NCBI RefSeq assembly: GCF_014192395.1
Contig: NZ_JACHXW010000028.1
Location: 28,351 to 92,350, forward strand
Length of the DNA: 64,000 nucleotides
Direction of reading: 5' to 3'
Source of the DNA: Paenibacillus endophyticus
Lineage (GTDB): Bacteria > Bacillota > Bacilli > Paenibacillales > Paenibacillaceae
Shown in pieces: positions 35,333 through 43,518 of this stretch. Every line of letters starts with the position of its first letter. Positions within the stretch are counted from its first letter, which is position 1. A program made the position numbers and the translations under genes. The notes beneath the pieces were generated by a model. The model saw only the letters and a list, made by a program, of their open reading frames with translations. It did not search any database and was not told where the DNA came from.

Positions 35333-36337
35333 TTACAGACCTTTGCTTGCGATATAAGCAGCAAGATCAACTACGCGGTTCGAGTAGCCCCACTCGTTGT
35401 CGTACCATGAGATAACTTTAACCATGTTGCCTTCAACAACCATAGTCGAAAGACCATCGATTGTGGAAGAAGCAGGGTCGCTATTGTAGTCGCTTGATAC
35501 AAGCGGCAATTCGTTGTAGTTCAAGATGCCTTTAAGAGGACCGTCAGCAGCTTCTTTCAATGCTGCGTTCACTTCTTCTACCGTTACATTTACTTTAAGC
35601 TCAGCAACAAGGTCTGTTACGGATACGTTAGGTGTAGGAACACGCATAGCCATACCGTTCAATTTGCCTTTAAGCTCAGGAAGTACTAGAGAAACAGCTT
35701 TTGCTGCACCAGTTGACGAAGGAATGATGTTCTCAGCAGCTGCGCGAGCACGACGCAAGTCTTTGTGAGGAACGTCAAGTACGGATTGGTCATTTGTGTA
35801 TGAGTGAATCGTTGTCATCATACCTTTAACGATTCCGAATTTGTCGTTCAATACTTTTGCGAAAGGAGCTAGGCAGTTCGTTGTACAAGAAGCGTTGGAA
35901 ATAATGGTGTGTGCCGCAGCGTCGTATTTGTCTTCGTTAACGCCGATAACCACTGTAATATCTTCGTTCGTTGCTGGAGCGGAGATGATAACTTTTTTAG
36001 CGCCGCCTTGCAAGTGAAGCTCAGCTTTTTCTTTCGCTGTGAAAATACCAGTTGATTCAACTACGATTTCAACGCCAACAGATCCCCATGGAAGGTCAGC
36101 AGGGTTGCGCTCTGCGAATACTTTGATTTCGCGTCCGTTAACAACAAGCGCGCCTTCTTTTGCTTCAACAGTACCGTCAAGTTGACCGTGAGTTGTATCG
36201 TATTTCAGAAGATGTGCCAGTGTTGCAGTGTCTGTAAGATCGTTTACTGCCACGATTTGAACATCAGGGTTGTTCAGTGCTGCGCGAAATACGTTACGGC
36301 CGATGCGACCAAAACCATTAATACCAACTTTAACCAT
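35333..36337 (-). CDS. gap: Glyceraldehyde-3-phosphate dehydrogenase (glycolytic type), 334 aa
   Basis: It oxidises glyceraldehyde 3-phosphate with NAD. VKVGINGFGRIGRNVFRAAL is the NAD-binding start, NDLT follows, the catalytic Cys is in SNASCTTNCLAPF and the base His in MTTIHSYTNDQ. RVPTPNVSVTDLVAEL and WYDNEWGYSNRV complete the signatures. Because it follows cggR in the glycolytic operon it is the GapA-type enzyme rather than the gluconeogenic GapB. Confidence 0.98.
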   Translation of the reverse strand: MVKVGINGFGRIGRNVFRAALNNPDVQIVAVNDLTDTATLAHLLKYDTTHGQLDGTVEAKEGALVVNGREIKVFAERNPADLPWGSVGVEIVVESTGIFTAKEKAELHLQGGAKKVIISAPATNEDITVVIGVNEDKYDAAAHTIISNASCTTNCLAPFAKVLNDKFGIVKGMMTTIHSYTNDQSVLDVPHKDLRRARAAAENIIPSSTGAAKAVSLVLPELKGKLNGMAMRVPTPNVSVTDLVAELKVNVTVEEVNAALKEAADGPLKGILNYNELPLVSSDYNSDPASSTIDGLSTMVVEGNMVKVISWYDNEWGYSNRVVDLAAYIASKGL

Positions 36338-36446
36338 TTGTAATTCCTCCTAAGCGTTTTTAAAAGAAATGAATATATTTCAAGATGCTTCGCGCATGGC
36401 CGGAGCCCTTTGCTAACCATCATGATTCCTTTACTGCTGGTATTCG

Positions 36447-37484
36447 TTAATTCTTTTCTTGCTCGATTAACGCTACCATTTCTAGTGCTGCCGCTTCATC
36501 GGTTACAAGCACGTCATTATGGCCGAAGCGCATAATCGCTGCTATCGCCTCGCCTTTGCTCTTCCCTCCGGCTACGCCTATAACAACTTCAGTCTTCACA
36601 ATATCCTCAAGCCGTAACCCTACCGTTTGCATTTTGTGCACGACGGCGCCTTTTCGGTCGAAATAAAAACCGAATGATTCTGCCAAAGCTCCCTCGGCTT
36701 CCATAGCATCGATAATCGCACGATCCAATCGACGGCGTCTTGCCATGACCATAGCATCTCCGATTCCATGTACAACGATGCGAGCACTGCGGATAACATC
36801 CACAATCTCGCGAATATTTGGTTCGTTCATAATGGAGGCGAATGCTTCCTCGCCCAGATGATCCGGCACATGCAGAAGCCTGTATTGCGCTCCTGTCCGC
36901 TTGGCCATCATCGATGCAATCGTGTTGGCTTGATAGTCCAGGCTCTCTCCTAGGCCGCCTCTCGCCGGTACGAACCAATTCGTCTTCAGCTCCGATGAGC
37001 TTGCTAGCTGGTTCGACACTTGAGCAATCGTGGTCCCGCCAGTTACAGCCACAACATCGTTTGGCCGCATAACTTTGACCAGGATCTGACTGCATGCACG
37101 TCCGAGCTCTCGCTTAGTTTGTGCAGACACCTCGGAATCGCCCGCAACGATCACGACCTGCGATAAGCCGTAATGCGTCCGAATCGTTTCTTCCAGCTCG
37201 GATAGCCCGAACATGGTTTTGTAAAAAGGCTCAAGCTGTTCTAGCAATAACTTGCCTGAATCGCTAATTCGCATACCCGCCGAATGAATCTCGAGCAGGC
37301 CCTGCGATTTCAGAAAGTCGGTCTCCGCACGAAGCATCCGCTCCGTCATCGATAATGCCGACGCCAGCGTTCGGCGTCCGATTAAATCCGACAGCATCAC
37401 CCGATGCAGAATCGAATACCGTTTCTTCATGACGTCGAGCAGATCAGGCACAAGCTGCTGCTGCAGTTCAACGATCTGACGCAT
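36447..37484 (-). CDS. cggR: Central glycolytic genes regulator CggR, 345 aa
   Basis: This is a SorC/DeoR-type repressor. The N-terminal DNA-binding part includes LIGRRTLASALSMTERMLRAE. The sugar-phosphate-binding domain includes VAVTGGTTIAQVSNQL, WFVPARGGLGESLDYQANTI and GIGDAMVMARRR. In Bacillus the protein represses its own operon until fructose 1,6-bisphosphate binds. Here it is the first gene of cggR-gap-pgk-tpiA-gpmI-eno, and a matching operator lies just upstream. The 109 bases between cggR and gap correspond to the region where the Bacillus message is processed; I see no clear site. Confidence 0.95.
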   Translation of the reverse strand: MRQIVELQQQLVPDLLDVMKKRYSILHRVMLSDLIGRRTLASALSMTERMLRAETDFLKSQGLLEIHSAGMRISDSGKLLLEQLEPFYKTMFGLSELEETIRTHYGLSQVVIVAGDSEVSAQTKRELGRACSQILVKVMRPNDVVAVTGGTTIAQVSNQLASSSELKTNWFVPARGGLGESLDYQANTIASMMAKRTGAQYRLLHVPDHLGEEAFASIMNEPNIREIVDVIRSARIVVHGIGDAMVMARRRRLDRAIIDAMEAEGALAESFGFYFDRKGAVVHKMQTVGLRLEDIVKTEVVIGVAGGKSKGEAIAAIMRFGHNDVLVTDEAAALEMVALIEQEKN

Positions 37485-37535
37485 CTCTCATCCTTCACTC
37501 CATCGGCCTCTAGCGTATTCGGTTCAATAACGTTG

Positions 37536-37571
37536 GACTCAATATGTCCCGCGGTATCATTTCAAGTCCCA
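37536..37571 (-). promoter_or_regulatory. CggR operator
   Basis: Read on the minus strand, the sequence is TGGGAC-N6-TGAT-N4-CGGGAC-N6-AGTC. This follows the spacing of the Bacillus subtilis CggR operator (CGGGAC-N6-TGTC-N4-CGGGAC-N6-TGTC). It begins six bases after the -10 box of the promoter, so bound CggR would block initiation or early elongation. Confidence 0.8.
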
Positions 37572-37576
37572 CCTTT

Positions 37577-37605
37577 ATTTTAGCGGAAAATGGTTCTTGA
37601 AGCAA
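37577..37605 (-). promoter_or_regulatory. Promoter of the cggR-glycolytic operon
   Basis: TTGCTT (37600-37605) and TAAAAT (37577-37582) on the minus strand are separated by exactly 17 bases. The promoter lies directly before the CggR operator, and about 93 bases before the cggR start. Confidence 0.7.
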
Positions 37606-37719
37606 TAGCCGTTTCTGTTTTGAAAACGATTTCCGACACATTTTTAACAAATTTAATTTTTGAACGGCTCTTGCTTTCGCTGCTCAAATATCATATAATA
37701 ATTTTTGCGACTATTTTAC

Positions 37720-37794
37720 GCGCCCGTGGTCCAATGGATATGACGCAGCCCTCCGAAGGCTGAGATCTAGGTTCGATTCCTTGCGGGCGCGCCA
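37720..37794 (+). tRNA. tRNA-Arg (CCG)
   Basis: The 75-base cloverleaf has acceptor GCGCCCG/CGGGCGC, anticodon stem CAGCC/GGCTG with loop CTCCGAA (anticodon CCG, reading CGG), T-arm GGTTCGATTCC and an encoded CCA. It stands alone and is followed by a terminator. Confidence 0.95.
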
Positions 37795-37845
37795 CAACGC
37801 TATTTCAGCCGACTCGGCTTGCAATTTCTATATTGATACAGACAG

Positions 37846-37875
37846 ACCGTTCCTATACATGGGAACGGTTTTTTA
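37846..37875 (+). terminator. Terminator after tRNA-Arg
   Basis: ACCGTTCC (37846-37853) and GGAACGGT (37862-37869) form a stem followed by TTTTTT. Between it and the clpP promoter (about 38010) nothing else is seen. Confidence 0.85.
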
Positions 37876-38009
37876 TTTTCAATCACTTCCTCTCTGGTTC
37901 ATCCTGCTTTTTACCCAGCTCCGACCCTGTGCGAAGCGTGCCAGAACGCACTGGTTATTCTGTTCAAAGGCTCTGCGTTCCCTATTTCATTTCGGGATTA
38001 CGGGATTTG

Positions 38010-38026
38010 TCTGACTATCTTTGACT
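38010..38026 (-). promoter_or_regulatory. CtsR operator of clpP
   Basis: The minus strand reads AGTCAAAGATAGTCAGA, one base away from the CtsR heptad repeat RGTCAAA-NAN-RGTCAAA. It overlaps the -35 box of the clpP promoter, the expected position for repression by the heat-shock regulator CtsR. Confidence 0.75.
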
Positions 38027-38049
38027 TTTGCTTTTTCATCCGTTATTAT
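38021..38049 (+). promoter_or_regulatory. Sigma-A promoter of clpP
   Basis: TTGACT (38021-38026) and TATTAT (38044-38049) lie 17 bases apart. The -35 box is inside the CtsR site. The predicted start lies about 40 bases before the clpP start codon. Confidence 0.75.
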
Positions 38050-38096
38050 GAAAATACGATTTAACCATTCATTGTTTTTCGAGGAGGGGGCTTACG

Positions 38097-38687
38097 TTGG
38101 ATATGAATTTCGTTCCTATGGTTATTGAGCAAAACAATCGAGGTGAGCGTGCGTATGACATTTACTCTCGCCTATTGAAAGATCGTATTATTTTTCTTGG
38201 CTCGGGTGTAAACGACGTGGTGGCCAACTCCATCATTGCGCAATTGCTATTCCTGGCAGCAGACGACCCAGAGAAGGACATTTCTCTTTATATTAACAGC
38301 CCAGGCGGTTCGATTACGGCAGGCATGGCTATTTACGATACAATGCAATACATTAAACCTGACGTGTCGACCATTTGTGTAGGTATGGCTGCTTCAATGG
38401 GAGCTTTCTTGCTTACTGCAGGCGCCATTGGCAAGCGTTACGCGCTTCCGAACAGCGAGGTCATGATTCACCAGCCGCTTGGCGGGGCAGAAGGCCAAGC
38501 AAGCGATATCGCCATCCGCGCAAAACGTATTATCGGTATGCGCGACAAGCTGAACGGCATTCTTGCAGAGCGCAGCGGTCAATCGCTCGAACGTATTGAG
38601 AAGGATACGGACCGTGACTACTTTATGAGTGCTGCTGAAGCGAAGGAATATGGACTTGTCGATAAAGTAATCGAGAAGCTCGCTTAA
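38097..38687 (+). CDS. clpP: ATP-dependent Clp protease proteolytic subunit, 196 aa
   Basis: This is the serine protease of the Clp machine. The catalytic Ser is in GMAASMGAFLL, His in EVMIHQPLGGAEGQ and Asp in EKDTDRDYFMSA; SLYINSPGGSITAGMAIYDT is the oxyanion and substrate-binding region. The start is ambiguous. TTG 38097 is nine bases from AGGAGG, while ATG 38103 (MNFVPMVIEQ) aligns with the Bacillus N-terminus. The gene is on the plus strand, has a sigma-A promoter overlapped by a CtsR box, and ends in a strong terminator, so it is a single-gene unit of the heat-shock regulon. Confidence 0.97.
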   Translation: MDMNFVPMVIEQNNRGERAYDIYSRLLKDRIIFLGSGVNDVVANSIIAQLLFLAADDPEKDISLYINSPGGSITAGMAIYDTMQYIKPDVSTICVGMAASMGAFLLTAGAIGKRYALPNSEVMIHQPLGGAEGQASDIAIRAKRIIGMRDKLNGILAERSGQSLERIEKDTDRDYFMSAAEAKEYGLVDKVIEKLA

Positions 38688-38710
38688 TTTGTTTCACGCT
38701 CCAAGACAAA

Positions 38711-38762
38711 CGGGGCTGCTCCCATGGGTCTGAATAGACCCGGGGAGCAGCCCCGTTTTTTG
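38711..38762 (+). terminator. clpP terminator
   Basis: CGGGGCTGCTCCC (38711-38723) pairs with GGGAGCAGCCCCG (38743-38755), with an inner GGGTC/GACCC hairpin and a final run of six T. Confidence 0.9.
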
Positions 38763-38902
38763 TATTTCCGATTTACCGGCAGGATCGCTATCTTCATATG
38801 CTGCGCCTATCAAGCGCAGACGGCTGTATCCACGCAAAAGCAGTCGTTTCGCGGAGATCTGTAAGCACATTTAGATGTGAAACCATATATATGTTTATAA
38901 AT

Positions 38903-38945
38903 TAAAAAAAGCCACCCTTGGTCATGCGACCCTGGACGGCTTTTA
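38903..38945 (-). terminator. crh terminator
   Basis: On the minus strand AAAAGCC...GGCTTTT with inner GGTC/GACC pairing is followed by a T-run, 16 bases after the crh stop. The stretch 38763-38900 shows nothing. Confidence 0.65.
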
Positions 38946-38960
38946 TTTAATTTTAACGAA

Positions 38961-39230
38961 TTATTGGTTTTCCAGCTCTTCTTTGCTTACCAAAGCGACT
39001 AAAGCGTTTACAGCCTGCTCTGCATCCGAACCCTCTGCACTTATGGATACTTCAGTGCCCGAGCTGATTGCTAAGCTCATAATTCCCATTATGGATTTAG
39101 CGTTCACTTTTTTGTCGTCTTTCTCTACAAATACTTCGGAAGAAAATTTGTTCGCTTCTTGTACGAATAATGCTGCTGGTCTTGCATGTAGTCCCGTCTT
39201 AAGACGAACAACAACCGGAAGCCTTGTCAT
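38961..39230 (-). CDS. crh: Crh-type catabolite-repression HPr, with His15, 89 aa
   Basis: An HPr-fold protein that follows the Bacillus Crh sequence closely (RLKTGLHARPAALFVQEAN, KKVNAKSIMGIMSLA). ATG 39230 has AGGGGG ten bases upstream and sets the usual numbering: residue 15 is His and residue 46 is Ser. Ser46 is the site phosphorylated by HPr kinase, whose gene lies at 57.8-58.7 kb; Crh-Ser46-P then assists CcpA. Bacillus Crh has Gln15 and cannot work in sugar phosphotransfer, whereas this one has the active-site His. The position beside whiA-yvcK-rapZ is that of crh, not of ptsH-ptsI. Confidence 0.9.
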   Translation of the reverse strand: MTRLPVVVRLKTGLHARPAALFVQEANKFSSEVFVEKDDKKVNAKSIMGIMSLAISSGTEVSISAEGSDAEQAVNALVALVSKEELENQ

Positions 39231-39437
39231 GGAAACCATACCCCCTATATTTTACTCAAGCATTAGCATGCGGCACATGCACATACGGCTGTAATGCCGC
39301 CGTCCTCTGGCTGCGAAAGCTTGATCCGGTCAAAGACAAAAATGCTTTTGCTTGTTTGCTTCGCATTCCTATCTTCATAAATAAAGACATTTTAAATTAT
39401 TATATCATTATACCAGCCGATACACTAGGATGAAAGT

Positions 39438-40367
39438 TCATACGCCGCGGATTTTTTCCGCGAGTTCGTCGATTTTGCGCAAACGGTGGTTTACACCCGA
39501 CTTACTAACCTTTCCTCCCAGCATTTCGCCAACCTCTGTCAGATTCATATCCGGATGCAAAAGCCTAATCTCTGCAACTTCCTTTAGCTTATCAGGCAGG
39601 CTGTCGAGGCCAACCTCGCGCTGCAGCAGCTTGATATTCTCGATCTGCCGAACAGCTGCGCCGATCGTTTTATTCAGGTTAGCCGTTTCACAATTCACGA
39701 TACGGTTAACGGAGTTGCGCATATCGCGCATGATTCGAACATCTTCAAACTTGAACAAAGCTTGATGCGCGCCGATTATATTGAGGAGCTCGATAATTTT
39801 CTCGCCCTCTTTAATATAGAAAATAAAACCCTTTTTCCGTTCAATGCACCTGGCGTTAAGATCGAATTTGTTGGCAAGGTCAACCAGTGACTCGCAATGC
39901 TCTTGATACAAAGAGGATATCTCCAAATGATAAGAGGAGCCCTCTGGATTATTGACCGAGCCTCCAGCAAGAAAAGCACCTCGCAAATACGAGCGCTTGC
40001 AGCAAGGCTTGCGAATAATTTCCTTGTCGATTCCCAGGTTGAACATAAATCCTTCGGAGACAATTTTGAGCTCGCTCAATATTTCTTGTACCCCAGCCGG
40101 TATTCTCACGATATACACGTTGTTTTTCTTCAGCCGCATTTTCTTGCGAACGAGTAGTTCGACATGTATTTCATAATGTTTTTTGAGCAGGGAATAAATT
40201 CTTCTGGCAATCGCGGCATTTTCCGTTGAGATGTCCAAAACGACTTTGCGGCTGGATACGCTAACCGAACCGTTCATCCGTATAAGCGCGGATAGCTCCG
40301 CTCTCTCACAACAGCTGTCCGCCTCAATTAGTGTCAGCTCTTTCTTCGTTTGCGCCGCAAATGACAT
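39438..40367 (-). CDS. whiA: WhiA-family DNA-binding protein, 309 aa
   Basis: The N-terminal two thirds are the degenerate LAGLIDADG homing-endonuclease-like fold (SYLRGAFLAGGSVNNPEGSSYH is the core loop). The C-terminal helix-turn-helix includes LREVAEIRLLHPDMNLTEVG-like sequence (here LKEVAEIRLLHPDMNLTEVG, then EMLGGKVSKSGVNHRLRKI). It binds DNA and, in Bacillus, affects division and chromosome segregation. It lies downstream of yvcK and rapZ on the same strand, a nearly universal order in Firmicutes. The yvcK gap is six bases. Confidence 0.95.
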   Translation of the reverse strand: MSFAAQTKKELTLIEADSCCERAELSALIRMNGSVSVSSRKVVLDISTENAAIARRIYSLLKKHYEIHVELLVRKKMRLKKNNVYIVRIPAGVQEILSELKIVSEGFMFNLGIDKEIIRKPCCKRSYLRGAFLAGGSVNNPEGSSYHLEISSLYQEHCESLVDLANKFDLNARCIERKKGFIFYIKEGEKIIELLNIIGAHQALFKFEDVRIMRDMRNSVNRIVNCETANLNKTIGAAVRQIENIKLLQREVGLDSLPDKLKEVAEIRLLHPDMNLTEVGEMLGGKVSKSGVNHRLRKIDELAEKIRGV

Positions 40368-40373
40368 TGTGTA

Positions 40374-41360
40374 TCACCTCTTTCGTAACATCCAGTTCTC
40401 CACCAGCTTATATATATGATGGCTTAAACGCTCGGCATCATGCCTCAAAAAAGTGCGGAATAAAACAAGTCGGTCAGCTATGACCTCATAGCCTTTCTGC
40501 GTGACTGCATCCAAATCGAGATGCACCGCTTTCGCACCCAGCTCGGCGTACTTGCTTTCGATCTGGGGCGGAATCTCACCGTCGTTCACAATAACATAAT
40601 CGAATAAATGATGGCCAATGTGCGCATGAATCGCATCCAAATGATCGCCTACAGAATAATTATCGGTTTCGCCGGGCTGTGTCATGACATTGCACACAAA
40701 CAGCTTCACAGCTTCAGACTCCACAATGGCGTTCGCTAGCTTAGGAACGAGCAAATTAGGAATAATGCTTGTATATAAGCTTCCGGGTCCTATCAGGATC
40801 GCGTCTGCTTGTTCGATGGCTTCGACTGCTTCCTGAAGCGGCTCCACATTGGTCGGCTCCAGAAATACTCGCTTGATTACTTTACCCGCCTTTGGAATCA
40901 TGGATTCGCCGGTCACGATCGTACCGTCTTCCATTTCTGCTTTCAACACAATTGCTTTGCCTGCTGCAGGCAGCACTCGTCCTCGAACGGCAAGAACCCG
41001 GCTAAGCTCACGAATGCCAGTAACGAAATCGCCGGAAATATCCGTCATTGCCGCCAGCATTAGATTGCCAAGACTATGTCCCGCTAAGCCCGGCACTGTT
41101 TTGAAACGGTATTGCAGCACCTCGGTCAGAAGCGGTTCTGCATCCGCCAGTGCCATTAGCACATTTCTTATATCGCCAGGCGGGGGGATCTGCAGCTCGT
41201 TGCGCAAAATACCTGAGCTGCCTCCATCGTCGGCAACCGTTACGATAGCCGTTATATCGAGCGGCTTCTCTTTAAGCCCGCGAAGCATGACTGAGAGGCC
41301 CGTACCGCCGCCAATGACAACGATCTTCGGCCTTCTCAGAATTTTATGCCTACTTTGCAT
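40374..41360 (-). CDS. yvcK: YvcK/MgfK gluconeogenesis factor (CofD-like), 328 aa
   Basis: A Rossmann-type CofD-family protein. KIVVIGGGTGLSVMLRGLKE is the nucleotide-sugar-binding start, VADDGGSSGILR and PPGDIRNVLMALAD follow, and ILIGPGSLYTSIIPNLLV is near the C-terminus. In Bacillus it binds UDP-sugars, is needed on gluconeogenic carbon sources and influences cell shape. It sits between rapZ (13 bases upstream) and whiA. Confidence 0.93.
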   Translation of the reverse strand: MQSRHKILRRPKIVVIGGGTGLSVMLRGLKEKPLDITAIVTVADDGGSSGILRNELQIPPPGDIRNVLMALADAEPLLTEVLQYRFKTVPGLAGHSLGNLMLAAMTDISGDFVTGIRELSRVLAVRGRVLPAAGKAIVLKAEMEDGTIVTGESMIPKAGKVIKRVFLEPTNVEPLQEAVEAIEQADAILIGPGSLYTSIIPNLLVPKLANAIVESEAVKLFVCNVMTQPGETDNYSVGDHLDAIHAHIGHHLFDYVIVNDGEIPPQIESKYAELGAKAVHLDLDAVTQKGYEVIADRLVLFRTFLRHDAERLSHHIYKLVENWMLRKR

Positions 41361-41372
41361 TCTCTCACCTCG

Positions 41373-42260
41373 TCAATGCTTGTCACGTTCGGCATCGCGA
41401 TGACTGACACGCACACGTTCCGTATCGCTGCTGCCGAGCATGCGTCCCAAATATTCAGCTATGGCAACGGAACGATGCTTCCCGCCAGTACAGCCAATAC
41501 CAATAACAACCTGACTTTTGCCTTCCTTGCGATAAAGCGGAATAAGGAATTGCAGCATGTCTAGCAGCTTTGTGAGGAATTGCTGTGTTTCAGGCCATTT
41601 CATAACATATTCGTACACTTCGGGGGTTTGACCAGTGTTGGGTCTCAAATGCTCAATATAATGAGGATTAGGCAAAAAACGAACATCATAAATTAAGTCA
41701 GCATCAATCGGAATGCCATACTTGAAACCGAAAGAGGTAACGTTAATCGATAGGCTGTTTTGCTCTAGATTCGTGAAATGGGAAATAATCCGTTCCTTCA
41801 GATGCGTCGGCTTCAGTGTACTGGTGTCAATAACCTGAGAAGCCCACCCTTTCAGGTCTTCCAAGAGACGCCGTTCATTCTTGATCCCTTCAAGCGGCAT
41901 GCCTTCAGGAGCAAGCGGATGCCGGCGTCGGCTTTCCTTATAGCGTTGAACGAGCACGCCGTCTGTTGCATCCAGAAACAAAATTTCACAACTAATCGTG
42001 TAATGCTCCTTGATATATGCAAGCGACTCGGAAAGCGCCGTGAAAAACTCCCTGCCGCGCAAATCGATAACGAGTGCCACGTTTCCAATCTTACCGTTCG
42101 ACTGTTCAATCAGCTCCGCGAATTTAGGTATAAGAACGGGCGGCAAATTGTCAACGCAGAAGAAACCGAGGTCCTCCAGGCTTTGGACAGCAATCGTTTT
42201 GCCCGCGCCAGACATCCCGGTTATAATGACAAGCTTCGCTACTGTTGCTGTCGTTTCCAT
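41373..42260 (-). CDS. rapZ: RNase adapter RapZ / YvcJ P-loop protein, 295 aa
   Basis: ATG 42260 (METTATVAKL) has AGGAGG seven bases upstream. The 26 open codons before it consist of the palindromic repeat and lack a ribosome site. The Walker A motif is ITGMSGAGKTIAVQ. The C-terminal signature GIGCTGGKHRSVAIAEYL and the central FGFKYGIPIDADLIYDVRFL are family hallmarks. The Bacillus protein hydrolyses GTP and links to competence; in E. coli RapZ senses glucosamine 6-phosphate. It is the first gene of rapZ-yvcK-whiA. Confidence 0.95.
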   Translation of the reverse strand: METTATVAKLVIITGMSGAGKTIAVQSLEDLGFFCVDNLPPVLIPKFAELIEQSNGKIGNVALVIDLRGREFFTALSESLAYIKEHYTISCEILFLDATDGVLVQRYKESRRRHPLAPEGMPLEGIKNERRLLEDLKGWASQVIDTSTLKPTHLKERIISHFTNLEQNSLSINVTSFGFKYGIPIDADLIYDVRFLPNPHYIEHLRPNTGQTPEVYEYVMKWPETQQFLTKLLDMLQFLIPLYRKEGKSQVVIGIGCTGGKHRSVAIAEYLGRMLGSSDTERVRVSHRDAERDKH

Positions 42261-42276
42261 GATCAAACCTCCTAAA

Positions 42277-42373
42277 GACTTTGCGAATGCAAAGTCACTT
42301 CGTAAGGATATGCTTAGACTTTGCGAATGCAAAGTCACTTCGTAATATATGCTTAGACTTTGCGAACAAAGTC
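42277..42373. repeat. Three palindromic repeats, period 39-40 bp, between glk and rapZ
   Basis: GACTTTGCGAATGCAAAGTC occurs at 42277-42296 and 42317-42336, and a shortened copy (GACTTTGCGAACAAAGTC) at 42356-42373. Each is an eight-base-arm palindrome around GAAT or GAA. The bases between copies (CACTTCGTAA, then ATATGCTTA) are also repeated. A related palindrome lies at 7163. The block fills almost all of the glk-rapZ gap. Confidence 0.8.
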
Positions 42374-42382
42374 ACTCATTAA

Positions 42383-43333
42383 TTAACCTCTAAGGATAAG
42401 TCCTGCTGCACCAACTACGCCTGCATTGTTGCCTAGCGTTGCCGCTACGATTTTCACGTTTTCCTTCGCTTGCTCCTGCGTGTATTTCTCGAATACCTCG
42501 CGGATTTGATCGAATAGGAAATCTCCCGCCTTGGATACGCCACCGCCGATAATGAAATATTGCGGATTAAGCACAATAGCGATCATAGCCATCGATTTGC
42601 CCAAATAATAGGCAGCACGGTTTACGATACGAGTCGCTACCTCGTCGCCTGCTTTGGCAGCGTCAAGGACATCCTTCGCCATAATATCTTCAACGGATGA
42701 AAGCGATGTGCGGTCGCCGCGTTCTACAGCGTCCTTCGCCATACGGATAATCCCAGTTGCAGAGGATACCGTTTCCAAGCAGCCCATTTTGCCGCAGCCG
42801 CATTGAATAGCCTCTAGATCAGGAACGATCGCCATATGACCCAACTCGCCTGCCATCCCCATATATCCTTCTACGATTTTTCCTTCTATAATAATGCCGC
42901 CGCCTACGCCTGTTCCGAGCGTATAGCAAACGCAGTGTCCGATACCTTTGCCCGCTCCGCCCCAAGCCTCGCCCAGTGCCGCTACATTCGCATCATTGTT
43001 TACTTTAACCGTCTTATTGAGCTCTTGCTCCAAATACGCTTTCAAATTGACGTTCTCAATTTTCAGGTTTGGCGCAAATTTCACAATACCGTTCGGAATA
43101 TCCAGGAAGCCGGCAATGCCTACGCCTACGCCGTCTACTTGCTCCCAGGAAAAGTCGGATTCTGTTACGATTTGCTGCGCGTATTTTGCGATATTTTGAA
43201 GGATAGTGTCCGTTCCTTTACTCGCTTCCGTCGGCCCTTCATACGTGTGGAGCAGCTGCCCATCCGCATTGCAAATGCCTACCTTAATTGCTGTTCCGCC
43301 GACATCGACTCCAACGTAAATCTTTTCAGACAT
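42383..43333 (-). CDS. glk: ROK-family glucokinase, 316 aa
   Basis: ATG 43333 (MSEKIYVGVDVGGTAIKVGI) has GAGGTG eight bases upstream; the preceding GTG overlaps. ATP-binding DVGGTAIK, substrate-binding VNNDANVAALGE and GTGVGGGIIIEGKI, the ROK zinc motif IQCGCGKMGCLET and the C-terminal GGGVSKAG are present. It phosphorylates glucose, probably including glucose released from imported oligosaccharides. It lies between trxB and rapZ, where Bacillus has the Nudix gene yvcI. Confidence 0.95.
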   Translation of the reverse strand: MSEKIYVGVDVGGTAIKVGICNADGQLLHTYEGPTEASKGTDTILQNIAKYAQQIVTESDFSWEQVDGVGVGIAGFLDIPNGIVKFAPNLKIENVNLKAYLEQELNKTVKVNNDANVAALGEAWGGAGKGIGHCVCYTLGTGVGGGIIIEGKIVEGYMGMAGELGHMAIVPDLEAIQCGCGKMGCLETVSSATGIIRMAKDAVERGDRTSLSSVEDIMAKDVLDAAKAGDEVATRIVNRAAYYLGKSMAMIAIVLNPQYFIIGGGVSKAGDFLFDQIREVFEKYTQEQAKENVKIVAATLGNNAGVVGAAGLILRG

Positions 43334-43442
43334 CACTAGTCCACCTCATCAATATGTTAATCTTCTCTGTAACACTATAAGCGACCTTTATCCTCTGGTC
43401 AAGATAGATGGATACGGGTAAAAGGGGCATTCTTGGCTATTG

Positions 43443-43487
43443 AAAAGGCTATACCTTCAAGCGTCGCGCTCTGCCGGTATAGCCCTT
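43443..43487 (-). terminator. trxB terminator
   Basis: GGCTATACC and GGTATAGCC form the stem, flanked by A and T runs, 30-75 bases after the trxB stop on the minus strand. It separates trxB from glk. Confidence 0.7.
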
Positions 43488-43518
43488 TCTTTATCCTATG
43501 AAGCATAGTCGGCAAGTA

